A stretch of 64,000 nt of DNA from Candidatus Eiseniibacteriota bacterium (GCA_024276995.1 JAJRWB010000023.1:1-64000), one strand, 5' to 3'; counted from the first letter of the stretch, positions 7,676 through 15,907 are shown. A program made the numbers and translations. Notes: generated from the sequence alone by a model not told the origin.

Positions 7676-8941
7676 ATGGCGGGCTTATCGAGATGGAAGG
7701 GGACGCCGCTTCTGCTGGCGGGAGTTTTCGCCGCGGCGACTGTGTGTGTCTGCCGGGGCGGCGACATGGCGCGGAAGGCGTGGTCCGGGACGACGGGGAA
7801 TGAGAACGTGGAACCCCTCACGAAGCACTGGGAGAAGGTCATCCCGTACCAGGCTCCGCCGGAAGACCTTTCGTCGATCTCCGCCGAGGAGTGCGGGGAA
7901 TGCCATGAAGATATCTACGCGGAATGGAAAAGCTCCTTTCATGCCGTCGCGTGGGAAGATCCGCAATTTCAGTCGGAATGGGCCAAAGGGGATTCCCTTT
8001 GGGTCTGTATCAACTGCCACATTCCCCTCGAAAATCAGCAGCCCTACATCGTGACCGGGAAGATCGACGGCGACTATTTCCGTCCGGTGAAACGGAAGAA
8101 CCCGAGATACGATCCCCTGCTGCGCGAGGAATCGATCACCTGCGCCGTCTGCCATATCCGGGACGGTGCGGTCATCGGGCCGTTCGCCGATCCCGTGGAT
8201 GCGCCCCACGTGGTGAAGCAGGATACGGTTTTTCTCTCCCGCCGGATCTGTTTCGGCTGCCACAATGTGACCGATGTGATCGATCGGTCGCTCGTGTGTG
8301 TGTTCAACACCGGCAACGAGTGGAACGAGGGGCCTTACCGGGCGGCGGGCCGCGACTGCATCGTCTGTCACATGCCGGAGATCGAAAGACCCCTGGTAGC
8401 GGGAGGTCCGATCCGGAAAACCCGCAAGCACACCTGGATCGGTTCGGGCATCCCGAAATACTCGGCCGGGGAGGTGGAAGAGGTCGCGCCCGTCCCGGGA
8501 TACGTTCGCGCCATGGACGTCCGGGTCCACTCGAGCCGGGAGCTGTACGGTCCCGGCGATGACGCCTATCTTTCGGTCACCCTGATCAATCAGCGCGCCG
8601 GCCACACCATCCCCACCGGCGACCCGGAGTATTTCTACACTTTACGGATGGATGCCGTCGATACGGCCGGCCGCAGCCTCAAGAGCGTGGCCCACCGAAT
8701 CGGCCAGGAGTGGACTTGGTGGCCGGCGGCGGAAAAGACGGGCGACAACCGCCTCGACCCGCTCGAAAGCCGCACATATTCATTCATGATTCGAATACCG
8801 GATCGCCCGGAAAGGATCCGTTTCGAGGTGCGATTGGTGGTGCACCGGATTACCGGGGAAAACGCCGCCTTCAACGATCTGCCGGGACATTATCCGCTTT
8901 CGGCGTTGATATTTGAAAAGACAATGGAATTGAATCGATAA
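7676..8941 (+). CDS. Five-heme cytochrome c (cytochrome c-554-like)
   Basis: 421 aa. A signal sequence with Cys residues near its end (CVC at 24-26) could be a lipoprotein signal. Five CxxCH heme-attachment motifs follow at residues 73-77 (CGECH), 111-115 (CINCH), 156-160 (CAVCH), 192-196 (CFGCH) and 228-232 (CIVCH). The C-terminal ~170 residues are beta-rich and heme-free (VHSSRELYGPGDDAYLSV onward). The arrangement resembles the multiheme cytochrome c-554 group, periplasmic electron carriers. The ATG at 7676 has GGAAAGGGG upstream and begins the signal peptide; an in-frame ATG 42 bases earlier is less suitable. Electron donor and acceptor are not evident from the neighbours. Confidence 0.88.
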   Translation: MAGLSRWKGTPLLLAGVFAAATVCVCRGGDMARKAWSGTTGNENVEPLTKHWEKVIPYQAPPEDLSSISAEECGECHEDIYAEWKSSFHAVAWEDPQFQSEWAKGDSLWVCINCHIPLENQQPYIVTGKIDGDYFRPVKRKNPRYDPLLREESITCAVCHIRDGAVIGPFADPVDAPHVVKQDTVFLSRRICFGCHNVTDVIDRSLVCVFNTGNEWNEGPYRAAGRDCIVCHMPEIERPLVAGGPIRKTRKHTWIGSGIPKYSAGEVEEVAPVPGYVRAMDVRVHSSRELYGPGDDAYLSVTLINQRAGHTIPTGDPEYFYTLRMDAVDTAGRSLKSVAHRIGQEWTWWPAAEKTGDNRLDPLESRTYSFMIRIPDRPERIRFEVRLVVHRITGENAAFNDLPGHYPLSALIFEKTMELNR

Positions 8942-8964
8942 TTGAAGCACCGTCCGATCTCGGT

Positions 8965-9164
8965 GGAGAAAGCCCCCCCGCCCATGGTCCGTGAGGTTCC
9001 AGCCCCTCGATGCTGAGCTTGGAGGGACGCCGTAACACGGAGGGGGCAGGGGGCCGATGATCGTGTCATGGGAGGCCGTCCGGCGGAGGAATCCCGCCGC
9101 GTGCGTCCCGGCCGGGAAAGGGCACGGAAGAGGGAGGATCCGGCCGGGCAACCTCATGTAACCG
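8965..9164 (-). ncRNA. Candidate structured small RNA in a gene-free gap
   Basis: The 382 bases between the cytochrome and etfB hold no convincing gene, but a near-consensus minus-strand promoter sits at 9171-9199. The predicted transcript folds strongly. It has a GCCCGGCCGG/CCCGGCCGGG pair, a CGGCGG-CCGCCG hairpin, and a long helix joining GGCCCCCTGCCCCC-TCCGTG to CACGGA-(CCAT)-GGGCGGGGGGGC. That helix is followed directly by CTTTCTCC, so a length near 190-200 nt is expected. It lacks recognisable tmRNA, RNase P, SRP or tRNA motifs. A 6S-like regulator or an uncharacterised sRNA are both open. Ends are estimates from the promoter and the helix. Confidence 0.4.
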
Positions 9165-9170
9165 GCGCAT

Positions 9171-9199
9171 ATTATAGCAGTTCGCCCGCCGAAAAGCAA
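9171..9199 (-). promoter_or_regulatory. Strong leftward promoter with extended -10
   Basis: On the minus strand TTGCTT (9194-9199), 17 bases, then TGC-TATAAT (9171-9176). This is among the best promoters in the window, yet no credible coding gene follows it before the antisense end of the cytochrome gene. Confidence 0.6.
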
Positions 9200-9240
9200 G
9201 CAAGAATACGATAAACAGCACGAAATCCCCTAAACAGAAC

Positions 9241-9273
9241 CACCCGGTCTCTTGACACGCTTCGGGCCGGGTG
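9241..9273. repeat. Inverted repeat around the etfBA -35 box, possible operator
   Basis: CACCCGG (9241-9247) and CCGGGTG (9267-9273) are perfect inverted copies that bracket the -35 hexamer and end just before the -10. A regulator bound here would block polymerase; as a 7-bp match in GC-rich DNA it could also be chance. Confidence 0.3.
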
Positions 9274-9280
9274 ATAGCGT
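9252..9280 (+). promoter_or_regulatory. Sigma-70-type promoter for etfBA
   Basis: A perfect TTGACA at 9252-9257 is followed after 17 bases by TAGCGT at 9275-9280. The etfB start is 43 bases downstream with a GGAGGA ribosome site. Confidence 0.5.
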
Positions 9281-9323
9281 TTCGTTCGCCCGGATCAGCC
9301 CTGAAAGTGGATTTGGAGGAATC

Positions 9324-10112
9324 ATGAAGACGATTGTGTTTATCAAGGAGGTTCCCGAAACCCCCGATGGGGTAAAGATTTCCGATTCGGGACAGCTGGC
9401 CGTTGATGGTGACCGTGCGTTTCTCACCGACCCGATCGATCCTTACTCGGTGGAAACGGCGCTGAAGATCCGCGAGGAGAAGGGGGGCGAGGTGATCGTC
9501 GTCTCCGCCGGCTCCACGAGGGCGGAGAAGTTCCTGAAGGAGGCGCTCGCCATGGGGGCGGACGAGGCGGTTCTCCTATCGGGCGCCGAAATCGAGGGGG
9601 GCGACCCGACGGCGACCGCACGCGCGCTCGCCGCCGCCGTCCGGAAATCAGGCGATTTCGACCTCTTGGTGGTCGGGGATCGCGCCGCCGACGACAACTC
9701 GGCGGTGGTCGGTCCCGTCCTCGGCCAGCTTCTCGATATACCCGTTCTAACATATGTAAGCGAGGTCCGGGAGGTCGACGCCGACACGATCCGCGTGGTC
9801 CGCACCCTGGAGAAGGGGCGGGAGGTGGTGGAATCGTCGCTACCCGCGGTCGTATCGGTGGTGAAGGGGATTCACGAGCCTCGTTATCCCTCCCTCCTCG
9901 GCATACGCAAGGCTTCCAAGAGGGAAGTGCCCAAGTGGACCGCCGCCGATCTCGGCGAAGATCCAGCCCGGCTCGGTGCGGCGGGATCGCCGACGCGGAT
10001 GAGGAGCCTCGCTCCGCCTCCGGCGCCGTCGGGAGTCGAAATGATCGAAGGGGAGGTCGAAGAGGCGGCGAAGACGCTGGTGGCGAAGATTATCGACCGA
10101 AAGGTCCTCTAA
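9324..10112 (+). CDS. etfB: Electron transfer flavoprotein beta subunit
   Basis: 262 aa, the usual length for EtfB. EtfA/EtfB carries electrons from acyl-CoA and related dehydrogenases to the quinone pool through ETF dehydrogenase. The N-terminus IVFIKEVPETPDGVKI and the nucleotide-binding middle (LLVVGDRAADDNSAVVGPVL) fit the family, with the C-terminal arm that wraps EtfA. The ATG at 9324 has GGAGGA four bases upstream; the upstream in-frame extension covers the promoter and was rejected. etfA follows after 18 bases. No acyl-CoA dehydrogenase or etf-QO gene is in the window. Confidence 0.95.
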   Translation: MKTIVFIKEVPETPDGVKISDSGQLAVDGDRAFLTDPIDPYSVETALKIREEKGGEVIVVSAGSTRAEKFLKEALAMGADEAVLLSGAEIEGGDPTATARALAAAVRKSGDFDLLVVGDRAADDNSAVVGPVLGQLLDIPVLTYVSEVREVDADTIRVVRTLEKGREVVESSLPAVVSVVKGIHEPRYPSLLGIRKASKREVPKWTAADLGEDPARLGAAGSPTRMRSLAPPPAPSGVEMIEGEVEEAAKTLVAKIIDRKVL

Positions 10113-10130
10113 GCGCGGGAGAAGAATTCG

Positions 10131-11114
10131 ATGTCACGTTCCATCTGGGTCATTGCAGAGCGCGGCGCGTCAGGTGTCTCGCGCACAACGAAGGAAATCC
10201 TCGGCAAGGCGGGTGAACTCGCCGGCGAAGGGGGGATGACCGCCGTCTACTGCGGTGCGGACGCCTCCGGAATCGCCGAAGAATTGCAACGGTACGGCGC
10301 AGGGCGTGTTTGTCTCCTCGTGGACGGCGCATTCGAACATTACAACGCCGACCAGTTCGTCCATGCCCTGGCGGCGCTGGCGCGGGAGAAGGATCCCGAG
10401 ATCATTCTCGTGCCGGGGAGCATGAACGGAAGGGAACTCGCGGCGGCCCTCGCGGCGGCCCTCGGCGGCGGCGCGGTCCAAGAATGTATCGACATCCGCC
10501 GCGACGGCGATGCCGTTCTCGCCGACCGCGCCTTCCTCGGCGGCAACCTCACCGCGGTGGTGGAAAACCGTTCGGAAGGGCCGAAGGTCTTCTCCGTCAG
10601 GCCGAAGGCGTTCCCCCTTCCGGCGGAGGACGCCGGCAATGCGGCAGACATCGAAGAGGTGACACCCGTGCTCCGCGAGGGAGGGTCGCGGACGAAGAGG
10701 GTGGAGTTCCTCGCCGACGAGGGGAAGACGGTGAACCTCACCGACGCCGACGTGATCGTTTCGGGCGGGCGGGGACTCGGGACGGCCGAGGGTTTCGACG
10801 TGATCCGCGAACTCGCCGACGTTCTCGGTGGCGCGGTCGGCGCGTCGCGCGCCGTGGTGGACAACGGCTGGATCTCCTATCCTCACCAGGTGGGCCAAAC
10901 CGGGAAGACGGTGAAGCCGAAGCTCTACATCGCCTGCGGCATTTCGGGCGCCATCCAACACCTCGCCGGCATGCGCACATCCGATACGATCGTTGCGATC
11001 AACAAGGACGAGAACGCGCCGATCTTCAAGGTCGCCCATTTCGGAATCGTGGGGGATCTCTTCGAAGTGGTACCGCAGCTGACCGCACGGTTCCGGGAGG
11101 CGCTTCAAGGTTGA
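10131..11114 (+). CDS. etfA: Electron transfer flavoprotein alpha subunit
   Basis: 327 aa. The N-terminal domain is followed by the FAD-binding C-terminal domain, with the family signature around [37 protein letters not shown] and [20 protein letters not shown]. It pairs with EtfB to form the FAD-containing heterodimer in the cytoplasm. The start has a GGGAGAAG ribosome site. The gene ends 25 bases from the convergent sulfatase-like gene. Confidence 0.96.
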   Translation: MSRSIWVIAERGASGVSRTTKEILGKAGELAGEGGMTAVYCGADASGIAEELQRYGAGRVCLLVDGAFEHYNADQFVHALAALAREKDPEIILVPGSMNGRELAAALAAALGGGAVQECIDIRRDGDAVLADRAFLGGNLTAVVENRSEGPKVFSVRPKAFPLPAEDAGNAADIEEVTPVLREGGSRTKRVEFLADEGKTVNLTDADVIVSGGRGLGTAEGFDVIRELADVLGGAVGASRAVVDNGWISYPHQVGQTGKTVKPKLYIACGISGAIQHLAGMRTSDTIVAINKDENAPIFKVAHFGIVGDLFEVVPQLTARFREALQG

Positions 11115-11122
11115 ATCGATTT

Positions 11123-11167
11123 CGCGCCGGAGGGCCCGGTTACCTTTTCCGGAGCCTCTCCGGCGCG
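11123..11167. terminator. Hairpin between convergent etfA and sulfatase-like genes
   Basis: Perfect 10-bp arms CGCGCCGGAG (11123-11132) and CTCCGGCGCG (11158-11167) enclose 25 bases; the right arm is inside the end of the sulfatase-like gene. There is no T-run, so it may be only a weak bidirectional terminator. Confidence 0.25.
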
Positions 11168-12954
11168 GGCGTTCTACCGATCCATTCCTCGATTTCGCGT
11201 CTCATCGACGCGACGATATCCGGATGATCCCCGGCGACGTTCTCTCGCTCTCCCGGGTCGGCCTCGAGGTCGAACAGCTCCGTTCGCCGTCCCTCCCCAG
11301 GCATGGGCGTCACGATCAGTTTCCACGCGCCGTCACGAAGGGCGACGCTCTTCCCCTCCACGCCGGAAATCGGCCTTCTCTCATTGAACAGCGGGGCGAG
11401 CGACTCGCCCGATTCGGCGAACACCGGGAGGTCCGCGCCCGATTCCGGTCTTTCGATCACGCCCATGAGGGAGCGCCCCTGGAGACCGATCGTCTTCTCC
11501 AGATGAAGCACGTCGAGCAGCGTCGGAACGATATCGATGGTCCGGACCTGGGTTCCGACGATTCCGTCCGGAAGGTTGGCCGCCGACACGAGGAAGGGCA
11601 CTCTCAGGTTCGCATCGTAGAGGAACTCGCCGTGGTCGAAGAAGTAATCGTTGTCGCCGAGACTTTCGCCGCTCGTGCCGGTCATGATGAACAGGCAGTT
11701 GTGGAAACGGTCGGTCTTCTCGAGGAACTGGACCAGTTCGCCCACCGCGGCGTCCATCCGGCTGATATCGCCGTCGTAGAGATCGACGGCGCGCGCGCTG
11801 TCGGCGGAGGAAAATCGCTTGAGGCCGAAAATGACACACCCCTTCGTCGGCACATAGTCGAATCGCGTTTTGAAAGGCCCTTCATACGCCCCGTCGCCGA
11901 AAGGAGAGAACGATTCTTCCGAGCCGTAGGGAACAGACGGGTCGGAGAAGTGGAGCCATAGGAAAAAGGGCCTCTCCTTTTGAAGGCCGACCCACTCCCC
12001 GCCGCGCCGGACGATCGACCGGGCATCCGCCCCGGGGGACGTTTCGAAACGGTCGAAGCCCTGGTCGAACCCGCCGTCTCCCGCCTCCGCCGGCAAAGAT
12101 GCGAACCCTCCCGTTACGTACCCCTTGTTGTGCAGCACCTCGGGGAACGTGATCTCCTGGCTGTGGAGCGCGTCTCCCAGGGCGCGAACGCCGGTGCTTC
12201 TCGACCAGCGCCCTGTGAAGATGCTCGCCAGCGCCTGCGTGGTTCGCGGCGAGGAGGTGAATGTCCGGTCGAAAAGGATCCCCCTCGCGGCGAGCCGGTC
12301 GAGGTTCGGCGTGGTCATTCTCGGATAGCCGTACTCGCTCATGTGATCGGGCCGGAGGGCGTTCACCGTGATGAGAATCACGTTCGGGCCCCGAGGGAAA
12401 TTCTTCGTGCGGTTGATGTAGTCGGCGCTGTTCGCCGCGCCGAGCAGGAAGAGGGTGACCAGGACGAGCCGGAACGGCACGAGGCGGACGATCGTTCCGA
12501 GGGCGGGAAAGATCTCGTAGATCAGCCTGCCCGCGCCGATGAGCAAAAGAACAAGGACGAAACGGTACGCCCAACCGAGGGCGATCCCTCTCGGCGTCGC
12601 GCCGTCGTCGGGCCACGGCCCGACGAGAGTCTCCTGGTGGCAGACGATCACGATGAGACCGGCGAGGGCGAGCACCGACGCGACCGCCCGGAAAGCGCGC
12701 GGCATGAGGCGGCTCATGAAGAAGAGAAGCAGCGCCGCGGGAACGCCCACCGAAACGACGAGGAAGAAAACGCTGTTCAACCTCTCGACGAACGTGGCGA
12801 GCGCCTCGTTGGTGAGATGGTTGGCGACGTACTCGTTGGCGCCGATGCCTGAAAGGCCGGAGGCGATCCCCCCGATGAGTCCGGCGAGGGCGATCAGCGA
12901 GATCCCCCGCTTGACCGTTTCGATCGATTCCCGCCCCCTCTTCGACCGCAGCAT
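11140..12954 (-). CDS. Membrane sulfatase-fold protein lacking catalytic metal ligands
   Basis: 604 aa. About four or five transmembrane helices (residues 15-175) are followed by a periplasmic sulfatase/phosphoglycerol-transferase-like domain. The fold is recognisable (TTPNLDRLAARGILFDRTF, IFTGRW, SRMDAAVGELVQFLE), but key residues are changed. Asn198 replaces the first metal Asp (ITVNALRPDHMS). The nucleophile segment reads TTQALASIFTG, and the DHG metal motif is TSG at 427-429 (GTSGESLG). It is therefore probably a pseudoenzyme: a binding, scaffold or regulatory protein. The start has AGGAGGGA directly upstream and a TTGGCA-17-TATAAA promoter further out. Fold high confidence, function unknown. 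Confidence 0.85.
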   Translation of the reverse strand: MLRSKRGRESIETVKRGISLIALAGLIGGIASGLSGIGANEYVANHLTNEALATFVERLNSVFFLVVSVGVPAALLLFFMSRLMPRAFRAVASVLALAGLIVIVCHQETLVGPWPDDGATPRGIALGWAYRFVLVLLLIGAGRLIYEIFPALGTIVRLVPFRLVLVTLFLLGAANSADYINRTKNFPRGPNVILITVNALRPDHMSEYGYPRMTTPNLDRLAARGILFDRTFTSSPRTTQALASIFTGRWSRSTGVRALGDALHSQEITFPEVLHNKGYVTGGFASLPAEAGDGGFDQGFDRFETSPGADARSIVRRGGEWVGLQKERPFFLWLHFSDPSVPYGSEESFSPFGDGAYEGPFKTRFDYVPTKGCVIFGLKRFSSADSARAVDLYDGDISRMDAAVGELVQFLEKTDRFHNCLFIMTGTSGESLGDNDYFFDHGEFLYDANLRVPFLVSAANLPDGIVGTQVRTIDIVPTLLDVLHLEKTIGLQGRSLMGVIERPESGADLPVFAESGESLAPLFNERRPISGVEGKSVALRDGAWKLIVTPMPGEGRRTELFDLEADPGERENVAGDHPDIVASMRREIEEWIGRTPAPERLRKR

Positions 12955-12999
12955 CTTCCCTCCTGTCCCTTCGGTCGCCGAAAAAAACCGGCGATCCTA

Positions 13000-13028
13000 T
13001 TTATACCTTTCGCCGGGAGGTCTGCCAA
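13000..13028 (-). promoter_or_regulatory. Sigma-70-type promoter for the sulfatase-like pseudoenzyme gene
   Basis: On the minus strand TTGGCA (13023-13028), 17 bases, TATAAA (13000-13005), about 45 bases before the start codon at 12954. Confidence 0.6.
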
Positions 13029-13062
13029 TCTCTTTGTTCACGGGATCGGCGCCGAATGACTC

Positions 13063-13091
13063 TTGACGGTGGCGGTGCGGCCCCCTATTAT
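13063..13091 (+). promoter_or_regulatory. Sigma-70-type promoter for the bactofilin gene
   Basis: TTGACG, 17 bases, TATTAT, 35 bases before the bactofilin start codon. It is divergent from the promoter at 13000-13028. Confidence 0.65.
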
Positions 13092-13126
13092 GGTCGGGCG
13101 TAAACCTATTTCCATGGAGTGTTCCT

Positions 13127-13555
13127 ATGGCCAGAACCGATTTCGATGATATTACCGCCGCCTCCATTCTCGCGGAAGGATGCTCCTTCAACGGGACGAT
13201 CGACGTGAAAGGAAGCATCCGGGTGGACGGCGCCTTCGAAGGAAAGCTCCTGATCTCCGATACCCTCGTGATCGGCAGGAATGGCAGGGTGAACGCCGAT
13301 GTCGAGACGGGGCGCGCCAACATCGCCGGATCACTCAAGGGCGAGATCAACGCCCGCGACGGCGTGAAGCTCCAGGCGGGATCGCGGTTCGAGGGGAATA
13401 TCTTCACCAAGAACCTGATCATCGAGGAGGGTGTCTACTTCGACGGCGGTTGCTGGCGTTCGGTGGAGAGCCGGGACCGGAGGAAGAAGCCGGCCGTTCC
13501 GGGACGTGAAATGCCGGGCGTGAAGAAAGAGACGGCGCCGGCGAACGCCGGCTGA
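13127..13555 (+). CDS. Bactofilin cytoskeletal protein
   Basis: 142 aa. The central ~100 residues are the bactofilin (DUF583) right-handed beta-helix with the rhythmic pattern GCSFNGTIDVKGSIRVDGAF and RVNADVETGRANIAGSLKG. It has short polar ends and no membrane helix. Bactofilins polymerise without nucleotide into filaments at the inner membrane and position cell-wall or polar proteins. The ATG has GGAG upstream. A GCCGGC-GAAC-GCCGGC hairpin spans the last codons and may limit readthrough into the convergent kinase gene. It stands alone, without the peptidase partner seen in some species. Confidence 0.92.
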   Translation: MARTDFDDITAASILAEGCSFNGTIDVKGSIRVDGAFEGKLLISDTLVIGRNGRVNADVETGRANIAGSLKGEINARDGVKLQAGSRFEGNIFTKNLIIEEGVYFDGGCWRSVESRDRRKKPAVPGREMPGVKKETAPANAG

Positions 13556-13590
13556 GAATCGTATCGGCCCGGCGCACGGGTCGGCGCGGA

Positions 13591-13761
13591 TCAGGGGGCG
13601 GATTTCTTTCCCGCACCGTCCGGATCACGCGGCAGCGTCACGGTGAAGACGCTTCCCTTGCCCGATTCGGATGCCACCCTTATCGATCCGTGCTGCTGCT
13701 CGACGATTTCCTTCGCCAGGGAAAGACCGATTCCCGCGCCTCCGTGGGCGCGCGTTTCCTA
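13591..13761 (-). pseudogene. Detached C-terminal end of the histidine kinase, after an in-frame TAG
   Basis: Downstream of the TAG at 13759-13761 the same frame stays open for 55 codons to TGA at 13591-13593. It encodes ETRAHGGAGIGLSLAKEIV and then SESGKGSVFTVTLP, the perfectly preserved G2 box and last beta-strand of a HATPase domain. Joined to the upstream part the protein would be 439 residues, a normal length. The stop can arise from a Ser TCG codon by one C-to-A change. There is no ribosome site or start codon for separate expression. Confidence 0.85.
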
Positions 13762-14910
13762 GCCGTCCACTTGGCGGAACGTCTCGAAGATACTCTCTTG
13801 GTCTTCTACGGGGATGCCGATCCCGTCGTCGGTGACGGAGATGGAAACACCTTCCTCCTCCACCGCGCTCGACACCACGACACGCCCTCTTCTCTTCGAG
13901 AACTTGATCGCGTTGTCGAGCAGGTTTCGCAGAACCCTCCTCGTCCGGGCGACGTCGAACCGTATCTCCGGGAGAACCGGGTTGAGTTCCATATGGAAGC
14001 GCAGATCCTTCTCCTCGATATCATGGCGGAACTGCTCGGTCACCTCCTGGATCAGGTCGTTCAGGTTTCCCTTCTCGGGTTTGAGCGTAAGCGGGTGGTC
14101 GGAGATCTCGGACAGGTCGAGTATCTGGTCGATCAGGTCGGAGAGCTTGTCGCTTTGCTGGATGATGTTCTGCGAGAACTCCCGGAGCTGATCGGGGGGA
14201 AGATCAGGGTAACTGAGACACTGGGCGAATCCGGTGATGCACGTGAGGGGAGTCCGCAGTTCGTGTCCCACGTTGGAGAGGAACTCGTTTTTCAGGGAAT
14301 CGAGTTCCTTCAGCCGCCTGTTCGAGTCGGCGAGGGTGACGTTCACGTTACGGAGATCTTCGTAAAGCTGCACGTTGTCGATCACAATGCCCGCGAGGTC
14401 GAGAATCGACTGGAGCATTTCCGCGTCGAAGGGGGTGATCTCCTTCGAATCGATCCGGTTCCCGAGAAGGGCGATCCCCTTCAGTTCCCCTTTCGCCCGG
14501 ATCGGCGCCGCGTAATGGATCCTATTCTGCTCGAGGAAGGCGATCACTTCGCTTTCGCGCTTCGGAAGGCCTTCCTGGCGTAGGGAGGCGATCCCTCCCG
14601 CCGCCTTCAGCCTTCTCGCGAATACCCCCGACGGGGCGAGGGTGAGCCTGCCGGCCACGTCGGCGTCCCGGATGCCGCGGCAAAAGACATGGAACGAATC
14701 GTTCTCCCGGTCCCGGGTGAGAAGCACGGCGCGCGACACAGAGAGGAGTCCCATCACCGTGAGGAGGACGAGTCCGTCGAGTCGCTCCACCTCCCGCACC
14801 GAAACGAGGGACCGGCTCAGTTCGAGAAGCGTCTCGAGACCGAGGATTCTCTTCCGGAGGGTGCGCGGTTCGGCGTCCTCCATCGTGCCGTACAGATCCA
14901 TTCCCGCCAT
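13759..14910 (-). CDS. GAF-domain histidine kinase, interrupted before its G2 box
   Basis: 383 aa to a TAG stop. A GAF-like sensory domain (about residues 25-185) leads through a short coiled coil (LADSNRRLKELDSLKNEF) to a HisKA domain with phospho-acceptor His216 (VGHELRTPL). The HATPase domain has an N box (LLDNAIKFSK), a G1 box (DDGIGIP) and an F box (IFETFRQVDG). The frame stops at codon 384 exactly where the usual VDGS-x-TRxHGG sequence continues. The same frame downstream still encodes the complete G2 box and end. As read, the product would bind ATP poorly. It is the last gene of the minus-strand partner-switching group, 16 bases after the STAS gene. No response regulator is adjacent. 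Confidence 0.8.
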   Translation of the reverse strand: MAGMDLYGTMEDAEPRTLRKRILGLETLLELSRSLVSVREVERLDGLVLLTVMGLLSVSRAVLLTRDRENDSFHVFCRGIRDADVAGRLTLAPSGVFARRLKAAGGIASLRQEGLPKRESEVIAFLEQNRIHYAAPIRAKGELKGIALLGNRIDSKEITPFDAEMLQSILDLAGIVIDNVQLYEDLRNVNVTLADSNRRLKELDSLKNEFLSNVGHELRTPLTCITGFAQCLSYPDLPPDQLREFSQNIIQQSDKLSDLIDQILDLSEISDHPLTLKPEKGNLNDLIQEVTEQFRHDIEEKDLRFHMELNPVLPEIRFDVARTRRVLRNLLDNAIKFSKRRGRVVVSSAVEEEGVSISVTDDGIGIPVEDQESIFETFRQVDG

Positions 14911-14926
14911 CGATCGGCTCCCCGGT

Positions 14927-15316
14927 TCAGGTGGTGGCGTCGACGCTCGCGCCGAGAAGCGTCTTCATGGCGCTCTCTTTCCGGTCGCGAAGATCGAGGA
15001 ATTCGAGGACGTTCAGAACGTCGAAGATCCTCCGAATCGCCTCCGGTACGCCGAGAAAGACGACGCCTCCTCCTTCTCCGTTCAACTCCTCCACCAGGGA
15101 TAGGAAAATCCCGATCCCGGCGGAACCGATGAACGATACTTTCTCCAGATCGACGAGGAACCGCTTCGAACCGGCCGCTCGGCAACGCTCGATTTCGGCG
15201 AGCACCTGAGGCAGCCCCTCGGCGTCGAATCTTCCTTCCAACTCGAGAAGAGAGACGATCGGATCGTTGTGGATCGTCTCTTCCCGCAATCGCAGACCCG
15301 CTGCTTTTTCCGTCAT
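14927..15316 (-). CDS. STAS-domain anti-sigma factor antagonist
   Basis: 129 aa. A single STAS domain has the phosphorylatable serine region VSFIGSAGIGIF (Ser65 likely). Such proteins (SpoIIAA/RsbV-like) bind the anti-sigma kinase when dephosphorylated and release its target. The ATG at 15316 overlaps the stop of the kinase gene (ATGA), giving coupled translation. The phosphatase gene that would activate it is two genes upstream. The canonical Asp before Ser is Gly here, so phosphorylation should be tested rather than assumed. Confidence 0.9.
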   Translation of the reverse strand: MTEKAAGLRLREETIHNDPIVSLLELEGRFDAEGLPQVLAEIERCRAAGSKRFLVDLEKVSFIGSAGIGIFLSLVEELNGEGGGVVFLGVPEAIRRIFDVLNVLEFLDLRDRKESAMKTLLGASVDATT

Positions 15317-15906
15317 GCCGTATCTCCTCCCCGCATTGCGAACAGTCCCGCGTCCCGGTAGCCGTTGCGCGCCAGTTCCTTCAGGATGAAGAAACGGTTC
15401 TCGCCCGACGGCAGCCGCCGGTAGCGCATACGGTTCACCGACTTCCGGATGATCTGGAGGCCGAACCCGCGGCCCCGCCTTCTCACGTTCGGATCCCTTA
15501 CGTCGGGGGGCGGGATCATCTCCGGATCGATACCCGTGCCGTGATCGATGAACGCGATACACACTCTCCGGAGTCCGAGAGAAATCCTTATCAGAATACG
15601 CGCCTCCGGATCGAATCCGTAGGCGTGCTCGATGATATTCAGGCTCGTTTCATACGCCGAGATCTCCAGTGCCTGGAGATCGACCTCGGTGAGGCCGTGG
15701 CATTCGCCGATGGTGTTGAGAAAGGCGCAGAGCGGTCCCACCGCCTCGATACGCGCCGGAATCGAGAGTTCATAGGTCGCCCCGTTCGGCTTGTCGAGTA
15801 TCGTGGGAACCTCCTCTCCGTCGGGAGATCGGGGGCACGCCGCGGAACCGGCCGATGCGGCGGCGCGAGGGTCTTCCTCATCCCTCATGAGCGGTCCTTT
15901 CCCCAT
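15313..15906 (-). CDS. RsbW-like anti-sigma factor serine kinase
   Basis: 197 aa. A polar N-terminal ~40 residues is followed by a GHKL ATPase of the SpoIIAB/RsbW type: N box ETSLNIIEHAYG, G1 box DHGTGIDP and G2 box RGRGFGLQIIRKSV. It should phosphorylate the STAS protein and sequester a sigma factor or another target. The ATG at 15906 follows the phosphatase stop by one base (TAA-T-ATG); an ATG six codons later has a better ribosome site and may also be used. No sigma-factor gene is in the window, so the controlled target is unknown. Confidence 0.88.
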   Translation of the reverse strand: MGKGPLMRDEEDPRAAASAGSAACPRSPDGEEVPTILDKPNGATYELSIPARIEAVGPLCAFLNTIGECHGLTEVDLQALEISAYETSLNIIEHAYGFDPEARILIRISLGLRRVCIAFIDHGTGIDPEMIPPPDVRDPNVRRRGRGFGLQIIRKSVNRMRYRRLPSGENRFFILKELARNGYRDAGLFAMRGGDTA

Positions 15907-15907
15907 A

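Noticed and set aside
8780-9199. 139-codon minus-strand frame beginning near the strong promoter at 9171-9199
   Set aside because: No ribosome site, no recognisable fold, and its second half is antisense to the cytochrome gene. A structured RNA explains the promoter better, though coding cannot be fully excluded.
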